A stretch of 64,000 nucleotides of DNA, taken from Longimicrobium sp. (GTDB lineage Bacteria > Gemmatimonadota > Gemmatimonadetes > Longimicrobiales > Longimicrobiaceae). The stretch spans positions 62,001-126,000 of the forward strand of contig NZ_DATIND010000001.1 of the NCBI RefSeq assembly GCF_035474595.1. The letters are read 5' to 3'. The position numbers and the translations under genes were made by a program. Positions 1-8,051 of this stretch are shown one piece after another; the stretch's first letter is position 1, and every line of letters starts with the position of its first letter. The notes below the pieces were generated by a model. That model searched no databases. It had not been told where the DNA came from and saw only the letters and a list, made by a program, of their open reading frames with translations.

Positions 1-331
1 GGTCGTCGGCGTCCAGCGACTGGAAGAAGGCGCCCACGTCGCTCTGCACCACCGCCGGGTCCAGCGACAGCTCGTCGCCGGCCGAGACGAAGGCGTCGTC
101 GCCGATGGCCTTGCGGAGGATGTAGAGGGATTCGGAAAGGAGGTGGCGCGCCGCGTCGCCCGAGTGGTCGGGCCACAGGTACCCGATCAATCGCTCGCGC
201 CCCACCATGCGCCCCCGGGCCGCCGTCAGCACCGCCAGCAGGGCTATCCGCCTCCGGTGCACCGCGCGGCCGGAGACGGGAACGCCGTCGTTCTCCAGCG
301 CGGCGCAGCCCAGGAGCTTCAGCGAAAACAC
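1..331 (-). CDS. BTAD/SARP-like transcriptional regulator, N-terminal part
   Basis: The reverse strand reads as one open frame from a GTG at 331 to the window edge. It gives about 110 residues beginning with a beta-rich segment (FSLKLLGCAALENDG), then HRRRIALLAVLTAARGR and RERLIGYLWPDHSGDAARHLL. This is the winged-helix DNA-binding domain of the OmpR-like/SARP type that precedes a BTAD domain; the phrase 'LLSESLYILRKAIGDDAF' is characteristic. The C-terminal part lies outside the window. No good Shine-Dalgarno sequence precedes the GTG, so the start is uncertain. The family usually carries TPR-like repeats after the BTAD domain and controls secondary metabolism or unknown targets. Target unknown here. 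Confidence 0.75.
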   Translation of the reverse strand, partial: MFSLKLLGCAALENDGVPVSGRAVHRRRIALLAVLTAARGRMVGRERLIGYLWPDHSGDAARHLLSESLYILRKAIGDDAFVSAGDELSLDPAVVQSDVGAFFQSLDADD

Positions 332-789
332 GGCGGATTCGCGGGAGGTGATAGAGCCGGGAAAGAAGGTTGAGCCGGGAAACGCATAGTGGGGGGAGCA
401 GGCCGGGAGTGCAAGTCCCACGGGAGCCCCTGATGCGCCACGCTGTAGCAGATTCGGTGACGTTCGGCGCCGCTGCCGCGTCTCTCCCTTCCGGTGGAGA
501 GGGGCCTGCGGAGGACCGGTTTTCGGGATTCCGGATCGCCGCATCGGGCGGAGAGGCGAAGCGGCGCGCGGATGGGGACATCGGTGGCGCGGGGCGATTC
601 GGATCGCTTGTGCGCGCGGGGAAGCCATGTAGTTTGCGCTGCGGAGGCGCCCGCTCGCCGCCCATCCCCCCGACTCTCCGCCGAGAACAGATCGTTTCGC
701 CGGCCGCGGCCCCTTCGCCGCCGCCGGTTGGGCTCCGGGACGCGGGTGTGCCGGACGAATTCCATCCCCACATGATGCAGGAGGAGACA
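332..789. other. Intergenic stretch, no gene seen
   Basis: This stretch separates the leftward BTAD-type gene from the rightward exported-protein gene, so it should hold two divergent promoters. Open frames cross it, but their predicted sequences are low-complexity Arg/Pro/Ala strings without any family resemblance. A frame joined to the next gene runs through here, but the real start is the ATG at 790 with its own ribosome site. I see no clear -10/-35 pair or hairpin. Confidence 0.5.
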
Positions 790-1686
790 ATGGACCGGGT
801 GAAGCGAAGCGGAAGGCTGCTGCTGGGCGCGGCCGCGGTGCTGGCGTGCGTGCTGGCCGCCGGGCCGGCGGAGGCGCTGGACTCCCCGCCGGGCGGGGCG
901 CAGGCGTGCACGCCCACGATCCCGGCGGACACCTTCATCAGCACCCGGGGCGGCCAGGGATGGCAGCGGGTGGCGGACTACATGAAGGCGGCGGGCGCGA
1001 ACTTCGACCTGGGGGTGATGGACACGCAGCCGGTGAAGCTGTGCAACACGAGTGGCGACCCCAGCTGCCTTCCCAAGGTGCTGCAGATCCGCTCCGAGCA
1101 CCTGGCCATGTGCCTGGACGCGGCGGCGTTCAACGGGCAGCTGCGGATCGTGGGGATGGTGGTGGGCCAGGGGCCGGGGTCGCTGCCGGCGTACGGGTTC
1201 GGGCCGGCCAACATCTCGGGCGGCGGCAGCAACCGCGACTCGGTGTACCTGTTCGTGCGCAACGACTCGGTGTTCGCGCTCTTCCGCACCACGGGCGACG
1301 TGACGGCCTTCGCGCCGCAGCCCGGACTGGTGACGCCGGGATGGGCGTTCTTCTTCCACGCGCCCGACACGCCGCCCGCCGGCACCTGGGCGCTGTGGAG
1401 GGCCGACACCACGCTGGCGTCGTATTCCGGCGCGTATTCTCCCGTGCGGGCGCTGCGGCGGGGCGGGCCCGCCGCGCCGGACGCGGGCGGCGAGGCGGCC
1501 GCGGGCGCGGTGCAGACCACGCTGTCGTACGGGTGGATGGCGTGCGCGGCGGGGTGCTGCCAGTTCCACGGCACCGGTGACGGCGGCGACCAGGAGCACG
1601 GCCCGCGCGGTCCCCGCGGCCACCATCCGTCTCCCAATCCCAATCCCAATCCCAACCCCCACCCGAACCCGGCCCGGCGCCGGTAG
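790..1686 (+). CDS. Exported protein with CAAGCCQFHG motif, paralogue of the next gene
   Basis: The start is the ATG after GAGGAGACA, a good ribosome site. The 298-residue product begins with a signal peptide (basic MDRVKRSGR, then LLLGAAAVLACVLAAGPAEA). The mature part shares several blocks with the protein encoded at 1753: a W..VA..(M/V)KA segment, LQIRSEHLAMCL, DSVYLFVRNDS, and the near-identical Cys-rich motif GWMACAAGCCQFHG(T/S)GDGG close to the C-terminus. The tail is an Asn-Pro repeat coded by tandem CCCAAT hexamers. I do not recognise the family. The paired adjacent cysteines suggest disulfides or metal binding outside the cytoplasm; that is inference. Confidence 0.75.
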   Translation: MDRVKRSGRLLLGAAAVLACVLAAGPAEALDSPPGGAQACTPTIPADTFISTRGGQGWQRVADYMKAAGANFDLGVMDTQPVKLCNTSGDPSCLPKVLQIRSEHLAMCLDAAAFNGQLRIVGMVVGQGPGSLPAYGFGPANISGGGSNRDSVYLFVRNDSVFALFRTTGDVTAFAPQPGLVTPGWAFFFHAPDTPPAGTWALWRADTTLASYSGAYSPVRALRRGGPAAPDAGGEAAAGAVQTTLSYGWMACAAGCCQFHGTGDGGDQEHGPRGPRGHHPSPNPNPNPNPHPNPARRR

Positions 1687-1752
1687 CGAAACCTTTCCGG
1701 CCGGCACCGGGCCGGCCGGATTGCCCACCCCTTCAGTACAGGAGAGGTCCTG

Positions 1753-2676
1753 ATGCGTTGTTGGCGCACTTCGCCCCGGCTCGGCCGGTGGCTGGCGCTC
1801 ATCCCCGCGGCCGCGCTGGCGGCCTGCACCACCGCCGACCGCCCCCCCGCGGCGCGCCCCGAGAGCGCGCCTCCGCCTCCCGCGAGCGAGGCGGCGGTGG
1901 CCCGGGCGGACGCGGCGCCCGACTGCAGCCCGCCCTCGGCGCAGCCGCCCGCGGTCCCCGACACGGCGTTCAAGGTGACCGGGCCGGCGCAGGACTGGTC
2001 GCACGTGGCGGAGTTCGTGAAGGCGAACGCCATCGCGTTCCCCGACGCGGCGGGGCAGGACTCCACGGTGGTGCCGTGCAGCGGGTGCGCGGCGCAGCGG
2101 CTGCGGATCCGCACCGAGTCGCGCACCCAGTGCCTGACGGCCGCGATGGCGGCGGCCAGCCAGCTGCGCTTCGTGGGCGCGGTGGTGCGGTACGCGGGCG
2201 ACGTCGTGCCCGCGCAGAACAAGCACCTGGGCTTCCGCGACGACAACGCGACCGACACGGTGTACCTGCTGGTGCAGGCGAACGAGGGGTACGCCATGTT
2301 CCGCAACCGCAGTGGGAAGATCCAGTTCCTGCCGTACCAGCAGCAGAGGCAGGGGTGGGACTTCGCCTTCAACGCCGACGGGATGAGCGGCGCGTCGCAG
2401 GCGCGCTGGCGGCCGGAGACGAACTTCTCCGCCTCGGCGGGGATGCGGACGGAGCGGTTCGCGGCGCTGGAGCGCGGCGGCCCGGCCCCGCCCGCGGACG
2501 AGGCGGACGCGATGCAGACGGGCGTGGTGTTCGGCTGGATGGCCTGCGCCGCGGGGTGCTGCCAGTTCCACGGATCGGGCGACGGCGGGATGGGCGAGGG
2601 CCACGGCGGCCACAACCCCGGCAACCCGCCGCCAGGACCGCCTGGGCCTCCGGGACCGCCGCCGGGGCAGCCTTGA
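1753..2676 (+). CDS. Putative lipoprotein, paralogue of the upstream gene
   Basis: The ATG follows AGGAGAGG. The 307-residue product has a signal sequence ending in AAALAAC, a plausible lipobox with Cys at about residue 24, then a Pro/Ala linker, so it is probably anchored to a membrane. The body matches the upstream gene's product block by block (WSHVAEFVKA, LRIRTESRTQCL, DTVYLLVQAN, GWMACAAGCCQFHG), showing a tandem duplication. The C-terminus is a collagen-like GPPGPPGPPPG tail where the upstream paralogue has Asn-Pro repeats. It probably forms one transcription unit with gene 790 (66-base gap). Function not recognised. Confidence 0.75.
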   Translation: MRCWRTSPRLGRWLALIPAAALAACTTADRPPAARPESAPPPPASEAAVARADAAPDCSPPSAQPPAVPDTAFKVTGPAQDWSHVAEFVKANAIAFPDAAGQDSTVVPCSGCAAQRLRIRTESRTQCLTAAMAAASQLRFVGAVVRYAGDVVPAQNKHLGFRDDNATDTVYLLVQANEGYAMFRNRSGKIQFLPYQQQRQGWDFAFNADGMSGASQARWRPETNFSASAGMRTERFAALERGGPAPPADEADAMQTGVVFGWMACAAGCCQFHGSGDGGMGEGHGGHNPGNPPPGPPGPPGPPPGQP

Positions 2677-2680
2677 CCGA

Positions 2681-3111
2681 AAGTGCGAGAGTGCGAAAGT
2701 GCGCTGGCCATCGGTGCAGGATCGCCGGCCGCGCGATGGATCGAACGCACTCCCGCACTTCCGCACTCCCGCACTATCCACCGGATGCGTGAGGGATGCG
2801 CGCCCGCAGGGCCGGGACCCCGCCGCGCCGCGCCGAGGCTGGATAATCGGTAGATTGCAGGGCGCGGCGGGGGCCCGGCGCGGTTGGCAACAGTCGTATC
2901 GTTGCCTACCGCGCGCGCAGCCCGTTTGGGCGCTCCAGCGCCCAACACGCCCAAAACAGCAGTGCGAAAGTGCGGGAGTGCGGGAGTGCGCTGGCTTTGG
3001 CGCAGCGCCGCCACTCGAGCGCCTCCGACGTTCCCGACGCACACGCACGAACGCACGAACGCACAAAGTCACTAACGCACTTCCGCACTCACGCACTCAC
3101 GCACTTCTGTT
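2681..3111. repeat. GTGCG-type short repeats, two inverted pairs
   Basis: After the lipoprotein stop come three AGTGCGA-type units (2681-2704). These are answered about 40 bases later by their complement, (CGCACTT/C)n at 2745-2776, so the pair can fold into a long hairpin. A second direct set lies at 2961-2993, and its complement at 3068-3106 ends six bases before the ATG at 3112. The same 7-8-base unit recurs at 20165-20186 and in an 11-copy array at 60239. No gene is visible in this stretch. Some of it could act as a transcription terminator for the upstream pair. Confidence 0.75.
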
Positions 3112-4476
3112 ATGAGCCGCAGGATCATGATCGTGGACGACGAGCCCGCCACGCTGGCGGCCTTCGAGTTCCACTTCCGCCGCGCCGATTTCGAGGTCCG
3201 CACCGCCTCGAGCGCCGAGTCCGCGCTGGGCCAGCTGCACGACTTCCGCCCCGACGTGCTCGTGACCGACGTGCACATGGGGGGGATGACCGGGCTGGAG
3301 CTGCTGGCCAAGGTGAACCAGGCCATGCCCGACACCGACGTGATCGTGATGACGGGCCAGGAGGACATGGGCACCACCATTGGCGCCATCCGCGGCGGGG
3401 CGTACGACTTCCTGGCCAAGCCGGTGGACCTGGAGCAGCTCGACCTCCTCGTCGCCCGCTGCATGCGCGACCGCGCCGCCCGCTCGCGCGCGAAGGCGGG
3501 CGACGCCGCGGCGGCCGAGGACACGCTGCGCTACGGGGTGGGGCGCTCGCCGCAGATGATCGAGATCTACAAGCTGATCGGGATGCTCAGCGGCACCCGC
3601 GCGCCCGTGCTCATCCGCGGCGAGACGGGAACGGGGAAGGAGCTGGTGGCGCGCGCCATCCACGAATACTCGCCGTGGGCCGACGAGCCGTTCGTGGCCA
3701 TCAACTGCACCGCGCTGGCCGAGTCGCTGCTGGAAAGCGAGCTGTTCGGGCACGTGAAGGGCGCGTTTACCGGCGCGGTGGCCGACCGGCGCGGCAAGTT
3801 CGAGCTGGCCGGGAGCGGCACCATCTTCCTGGACGAGATCGGCGACACCTCACCCGCCTTCCAGGCCAAGCTGCTGCGCGTGATCCAGGAGAAGGAGTTC
3901 CACCCCGTGGGCGGCGAGCGGGCGCGGAAGACGCAGGCGCGCGTGCTGGCGGCCACGCACCGCCCCATCGAGGAGCTGGTGCGGCAGGGCCGGTTCCGCG
4001 AGGACCTGTACTTCCGCCTGCGCGTGGTGGAGATCCGCATCCCCCCGCTGCGCGAGCGGCGCGACGACATTCCCGTGCTGGCCGAGCACCTGCTGGCGCG
4101 CGCCGCCCGCGAGCTGAAGAAGGACGTGCGCGTGATCCCCCCGCGGGTGATGCAGATGCTGCAGGAGCACGACTGGCCGGGGAACGTGCGCGAGATGGAG
4201 AACGCCATCATGCGCGCGGCGGTGATGGCGCGCGGCTCGGCGCTCTCGCCCGAGGGCTTCTCGCTGGCCCCGTCGCTCGCCCCCGCCGCCGAGGAGGAGG
4301 AGGGCGACGGGCTGGTGACGCTGGCGCAGGCGCAGCAGCGGCACGTGGAGCGCGTGCTGAACCACACGCGCGGCAACAAGAGCCGCGCGGCGCGCATCCT
4401 CGGCATCTCGCGCCCGCGACTCGACCGCCTCCTGGCCGCCTACCAGTCCGGCACGGTGGAGGAGATCGACGCCTGA
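3112..4476 (+). CDS. Sigma-54-dependent response regulator (NtrC family)
   Basis: The 454 residues show three domains. The receiver (1-120) has an acidic DD pair near residue 10, phospho-acceptor Asp53 in VLVTDVHMGG, and the conserved Lys in DFLAKPVD. The AAA+ sigma-54 activator domain (about 145-370) has Walker A GETGTGKE, the sigma-54 contact loop GAFTGA and Walker B GTIFLDEIGD. The C-terminal Fis-type helix-turn-helix reads NKSRAARILGISRPRLDRLL. On phosphorylation such proteins oligomerise and open sigma-54 promoters. No histidine kinase lies next to it. The GTGCG-type repeat ends just before the ATG, so there is no normal Shine-Dalgarno sequence; translation may be leaderless or use another start. 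Confidence 0.93.
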   Translation: MSRRIMIVDDEPATLAAFEFHFRRADFEVRTASSAESALGQLHDFRPDVLVTDVHMGGMTGLELLAKVNQAMPDTDVIVMTGQEDMGTTIGAIRGGAYDFLAKPVDLEQLDLLVARCMRDRAARSRAKAGDAAAAEDTLRYGVGRSPQMIEIYKLIGMLSGTRAPVLIRGETGTGKELVARAIHEYSPWADEPFVAINCTALAESLLESELFGHVKGAFTGAVADRRGKFELAGSGTIFLDEIGDTSPAFQAKLLRVIQEKEFHPVGGERARKTQARVLAATHRPIEELVRQGRFREDLYFRLRVVEIRIPPLRERRDDIPVLAEHLLARAARELKKDVRVIPPRVMQMLQEHDWPGNVREMENAIMRAAVMARGSALSPEGFSLAPSLAPAAEEEEGDGLVTLAQAQQRHVERVLNHTRGNKSRAARILGISRPRLDRLLAAYQSGTVEEIDA

Positions 4477-4513
4477 ACGAAACGCCCGGCCGCGATGCCG
4501 GGCGTTTTCGTTC
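4475..4513 (+). terminator. Rho-independent terminator after the NtrC-type gene
   Basis: A 16-base arm starting inside the stop codon (GAACGAAACGCCCGGC) pairs with its complement at 4497-4513, with one bulged T and a 6-base loop. The right arm includes a T-rich run. Confidence 0.8.
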
Positions 4514-4748
4514 GACTGGCGCTTCTTTGTGATTGATGCAGAACGCCGGACACGACGAATTCTGCTGCACGCGCCGTTACAGCCGTGGAACGGGGCGATG
4601 CAGGAAGGGCGAGGGGACGGACCGTCCGTTGTCGCCCAACTCTTTGCGGGAGAGGTGTTTGGGGATGGGTGGGGATGGGGAACGGGCGTTGCCCCTGCGC
4701 CACGGTGTGTGATGCCCCCCGACCCACGATCCCGATGCGGAGAGCGTG

Positions 4749-5987
4749 ATGGCGGTCCCCTTTTCGATGTCCCGCGCGCGCTCCATCGCCTGGCGCTTCG
4801 GCGTTTCGCCGCGGCCGATGGAGGCGCGGATGGCCCGCTTCGACGCGCTGACCGCCGAATTCGGCGTCCGCCCCACCTGGGCCGTGACCGCCAGCGTGCT
4901 GCACCGCAACCAGCCGGCGGTCCGCCGCTTCTGCGAGCGCGGGGTGGAGTTCGCGGTGCACGGGCTGGCGCACGACGACCTGGCGCTCCGCTCGCCGGCC
5001 GAGCAGCGCGCCAGCATCGCCCGCGCGGTCGGCATCTTCCACGGCGCCGGCGTTCCCTTCAGCGGCTTCCGCGCCCCCTTCCTGCGCGCCAGCGCCGCCA
5101 CCGACGACGCGGTCGCCGGGCTCGGCTTCGTCTACCACAGCACCACGCCGGTCGCCTTCGACGCGGCGGCGTTCCCGCGCGCGATCGGCGCGATGTATCC
5201 GGCGTACGGCGACGCCTCGGCCGCCCCGGTGCGGCCGGCGGAGCGCGGCGGCGTGGTGCATCTCCCCGTCGCCCTGCCGGACGACGCGCTGCTGGTGGAG
5301 CGCCTCCGCTTCTCTCCCGCCGAGCAGGCGATCACGTGGCGGGCGGTGCTGGAAACGACCTGGCGCCGCGGCGAGCTGTTCACCCTGCGGCTGCACCCCG
5401 AGCGCATCTACGAGTGCGAGGAGGCGCTCGGGGCGCTGCTGGCCGATGCGCGCGGCCGCCGCCCCCCCGTCTGGATCGCCACGCTGGACCGCATCGCGCG
5501 CTGGTGGCGCCGCCGCGCGCAGTCGAAGCTCGCCGTGCACGAGCTGGAGCCAGGGCGGGTCCGCGTGGTGCTGGACGGCGATCCGATGGCGACGCTGCTG
5601 GTGCGCAACCTGGCCGAGGGCGAGACGGAGCCCTGGTTCGGCGCCGACCGCGTCGCCCGCTCGCGCGACTTCGAGGCGCACGCCGAGCGCAAGCCGGTGG
5701 TGGGCGTCTCCACCCGCTCCCCCGCCGCGGCGCTCACCTTCCTGGCCGAGGAAGGCTTCCCCGCCGAGGTGTCGGACGATGCGCCGCGCTACGGCGCCTG
5801 GATCGACGTCCCGGGGCGGACGGTCGACGAAGCCGCGGTGCTCGCCGCCGTCGAGGCGGCGGACGGGCCCATGGTGCGGCTGGGGCGGTGGCCGGCCGGC
5901 GCCCGCAGCGCCCTCGCCGTCACCGGCGACATCGGGTGCATGACGCTGCAGGACTTCGCGCTCCGAGCCTGGGAAGGGCGGAGATAG
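4749..5987 (+). CDS. Polysaccharide deacetylase family protein
   Basis: The product is about 412 residues, with ATG at 4749 six bases after GGAG; a GTG one codon earlier is possible. The N-terminal 200 residues resemble the NodB/polysaccharide deacetylase fold: a strand leading to FDALTAEFGVRPTWAVTA, the His-containing motif EFAVHGLAHDDLALRS (HxxxH-type metal site), and FSGFRAPFLRA (the RxP motif). No signal peptide is visible, so it probably acts in the cytoplasm, perhaps on a nucleotide- or lipid-linked sugar. The C-terminal half is not assigned. It stands alone after a terminator, converging on the M28 peptidase gene only 10 bases away. Confidence 0.8.
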   Translation: MAVPFSMSRARSIAWRFGVSPRPMEARMARFDALTAEFGVRPTWAVTASVLHRNQPAVRRFCERGVEFAVHGLAHDDLALRSPAEQRASIARAVGIFHGAGVPFSGFRAPFLRASAATDDAVAGLGFVYHSTTPVAFDAAAFPRAIGAMYPAYGDASAAPVRPAERGGVVHLPVALPDDALLVERLRFSPAEQAITWRAVLETTWRRGELFTLRLHPERIYECEEALGALLADARGRRPPVWIATLDRIARWWRRRAQSKLAVHELEPGRVRVVLDGDPMATLLVRNLAEGETEPWFGADRVARSRDFEAHAERKPVVGVSTRSPAAALTFLAEEGFPAEVSDDAPRYGAWIDVPGRTVDEAAVLAAVEAADGPMVRLGRWPAGARSALAVTGDIGCMTLQDFALRAWEGRR

Positions 5988-5997
5988 ACCCGATCCA

Positions 5998-7971
5998 TCA
6001 GCTATTGCATTCCACGCACGGCTGAGAGGGCAGTGCATCGGCTCTGGTCGCCGCGATCCAGACCGCGCCGGCCACGGCCTGCACGATCGCAGTCGCGTAG
6101 TCCTTCGCGATAGCGCCCACTTCGTCCGACTGCCTGTGCCAGTTGACGTTGCGGTCGCCGGGTGCGTTCCCCGGTCCGGGAAAGAAGTCCTCGCAGATGA
6201 AGCAGGCCGCGATTCCATGCTGGTGGAACAGCTGGTGGTCGCTGCAATCCTCGCCGGGGTCCGACGGCTGGTCTTTCGACGGAAATCTCTGAAACGACAG
6301 GGGCAGGCGCAGCTGGTCCCCGACACCCTCGATCAGCGACGCGAGCATGCGCGAGCCCTCCGCCACGCACGGGTCCGATGATCCCGCGTGAAGTTCCACG
6401 ACCGGCTCGCCGTTTCCGTCGTAGCCGATCATGTCGAGGTGGAACACGGCGCGGATGTCCTCGCAATGAGCGCGACTATCGGCCACGTATGCGTCGCTCC
6501 CGAGCTTCCCGCGTTCCTCAGCATTGAACAGCACGAACCGGATCTCGCGGCGCGGGCCCGGGATCGCCAGCAGCTTCACCGTCGCGTCGAGGACGGAGAG
6601 GACCGCCGCGATCCCGCTCGCGTCGTCGTCGGCTCCCGGGGCGGGATCGCTGGCCGGGTTGTACGGCCGGTCGAACTCGGCGGTTGAATCGAGATGGGCG
6701 GTCACCATCACGATCCCGTCCAGCCTGTCGGCGGGAGAGGCCGGGGCCGGCAGTTTCGCTTCCACGTTGTAGCGCGTCCCGCTCTCGTCCGCGGACGTGC
6801 AGGTGAACGGCAGCGTGTGCACGTCTACGTGCCCCAGCCCGCGGGTCTCAAGATCGTTCTCGAGCGCGCGGACAGCCTTCAGGTTGTCGCGCCTGAAGAT
6901 GTCACGGCTGTCGATCGCCTTGCCGGTGGAGAGCGCGGCCGCGCCGGAGTACGCGGAGATGTCGGCGAGGATGGTGCCGGCCTCGATGCCCCGGATCACG
7001 GCCGCTTCCTCGGCCGACAGCGCGAACAGCGGGGCGGCGGCGAAGGATTCCGCCGAAGCGACGGAAGGCCGCTGGAGCGGCGAGCCGAGGAGCGAGACGG
7101 CGGGTGCCAGCCGCGTGGAGTGGCCATGCAGGGCGCCGGGAATGCGGTACGCCACGACCGGGCGCCCGGCGGGAACGGCGACGACCAGTCCCTGGTGGGT
7201 CGACGCGACGACGCTCGACGAGCTCTTCGCGGATCCGAACAGGTCGAACGAGTTCCCTCCGGGGGAAAGGAATCCGCTCTCGTTCCGCCGGTCGTCGCGA
7301 AGGAGAACGAGCGTCGTGGTCTGCGGTTCGTCCTCCCGGCCCAGCCGGTCGATCCAGAAACCCAGGTCGTCCAGGCGGGCGAGCGTGGCCACGTCGGCGA
7401 TCCCGTACACCGAGACGCCCGCCTGCCCCGGCTCGCGCGCGACGTGGACTGCGACGAAGCTCTGCTCGCGCAGCACGCTCCGCCAGTCGCCCTGCGCGCC
7501 GGGGGGCGGGCGGAGGCGGGCGTATCTCAGCGGAAGCCCTTCCGAAAACACCGGAGGGGCGAGCACCGGGTGAGGCGCCGCGGCGAAGCCGGCGGCGAGC
7601 GCCGCGGCCCGGTCGCGGGCTTCGCCGGCCACCAGCCCCGAGGTGGTGCCGCGCCCCTCCACCTCCTCCGCCACGGCCGCCGCCTCTTCCAGGACCGAGG
7701 CGACGTCGCTTCCGCAGACCACCAGGCGAGGGTCGACGAGGTTCGCCAAGATCCCGGTCGCCAGCTCCTGGACGAGGCGTTTCCGGGAAAGATCCCGGCG
7801 GAATGTGACCACGCCGCACCGGATCCCGAGGGAACGAAGTGTCTCCAGCGGCCCGGCCGGACCCGGATAGAGGCGGATCTTCGCAGAGCGGCCGCCCTCG
7901 CCGCTCATCCGCAGCGAGGCCAGGGTGGTCGTGAACTCGAAGAACGCCACGGAAGCGGACATGAGAGGCAT
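5998..7971 (-). CDS. M28 family metallopeptidase with N-terminal HAD-like domain
   Basis: The product has 657 residues. From about residue 410 it is a zinc aminopeptidase of family M28 with all five metal/catalytic positions visible: His426 in VTAHLDS, Asp in GADDDASG (about 448), the Glu pair in NAEERG (about 485), Asp513 in HLDMIGY and His579 in SDHQLF. The first 130 residues look like a degenerate haloacid dehalogenase fold: FFEFTTT stands where DxDxT should be, followed by GPLETLRSLGIRCGVVTF and GEARDRAAALAAGF. The catalytic Asp residues are missing, so this part is probably a binding domain. There is no signal peptide. It is last in the leftward set after the CHAT gene and the 8052 gene. 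Confidence 0.85.
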   Translation of the reverse strand: MPLMSASVAFFEFTTTLASLRMSGEGGRSAKIRLYPGPAGPLETLRSLGIRCGVVTFRRDLSRKRLVQELATGILANLVDPRLVVCGSDVASVLEEAAAVAEEVEGRGTTSGLVAGEARDRAAALAAGFAAAPHPVLAPPVFSEGLPLRYARLRPPPGAQGDWRSVLREQSFVAVHVAREPGQAGVSVYGIADVATLARLDDLGFWIDRLGREDEPQTTTLVLLRDDRRNESGFLSPGGNSFDLFGSAKSSSSVVASTHQGLVVAVPAGRPVVAYRIPGALHGHSTRLAPAVSLLGSPLQRPSVASAESFAAAPLFALSAEEAAVIRGIEAGTILADISAYSGAAALSTGKAIDSRDIFRRDNLKAVRALENDLETRGLGHVDVHTLPFTCTSADESGTRYNVEAKLPAPASPADRLDGIVMVTAHLDSTAEFDRPYNPASDPAPGADDDASGIAAVLSVLDATVKLLAIPGPRREIRFVLFNAEERGKLGSDAYVADSRAHCEDIRAVFHLDMIGYDGNGEPVVELHAGSSDPCVAEGSRMLASLIEGVGDQLRLPLSFQRFPSKDQPSDPGEDCSDHQLFHQHGIAACFICEDFFPGPGNAPGDRNVNWHRQSDEVGAIAKDYATAIVQAVAGAVWIAATRADALPSQPCVECNS

Positions 7972-7999
7972 GATTCAGGATGGATAGAGCATGAAAGGA

Positions 8000-8027
8000 A
8001 GCCCGGACTCCCGCGTCCGTCCGGGCT
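8000..8027 (-). terminator. Hairpin after the 8052-9017 gene
   Basis: AGCCCGGAC at 8000-8008 pairs perfectly with GTCCGGGCT at 8019-8027. On the minus strand it is followed by a pyrimidine-rich TTCCTTTC. It could end or weaken transcription before the M28 gene, which starts 29 bases further on. Confidence 0.5.
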
Positions 8028-8051
8028 CCTGATCGAATCGATCCCGGCCCG

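Noticed and set aside
370-789. N-terminal extension of the exported-protein gene at 790
   Set aside because: The frame is open from 370, but the extension would bury the signal peptide; the ATG at 790 has a good ribosome site.
319-3096. Long minus-strand frame opposite the two exported-protein genes
   Set aside because: The plus-strand genes have signal peptides, ribosome sites and conserved paralogue blocks; the minus frame has none.
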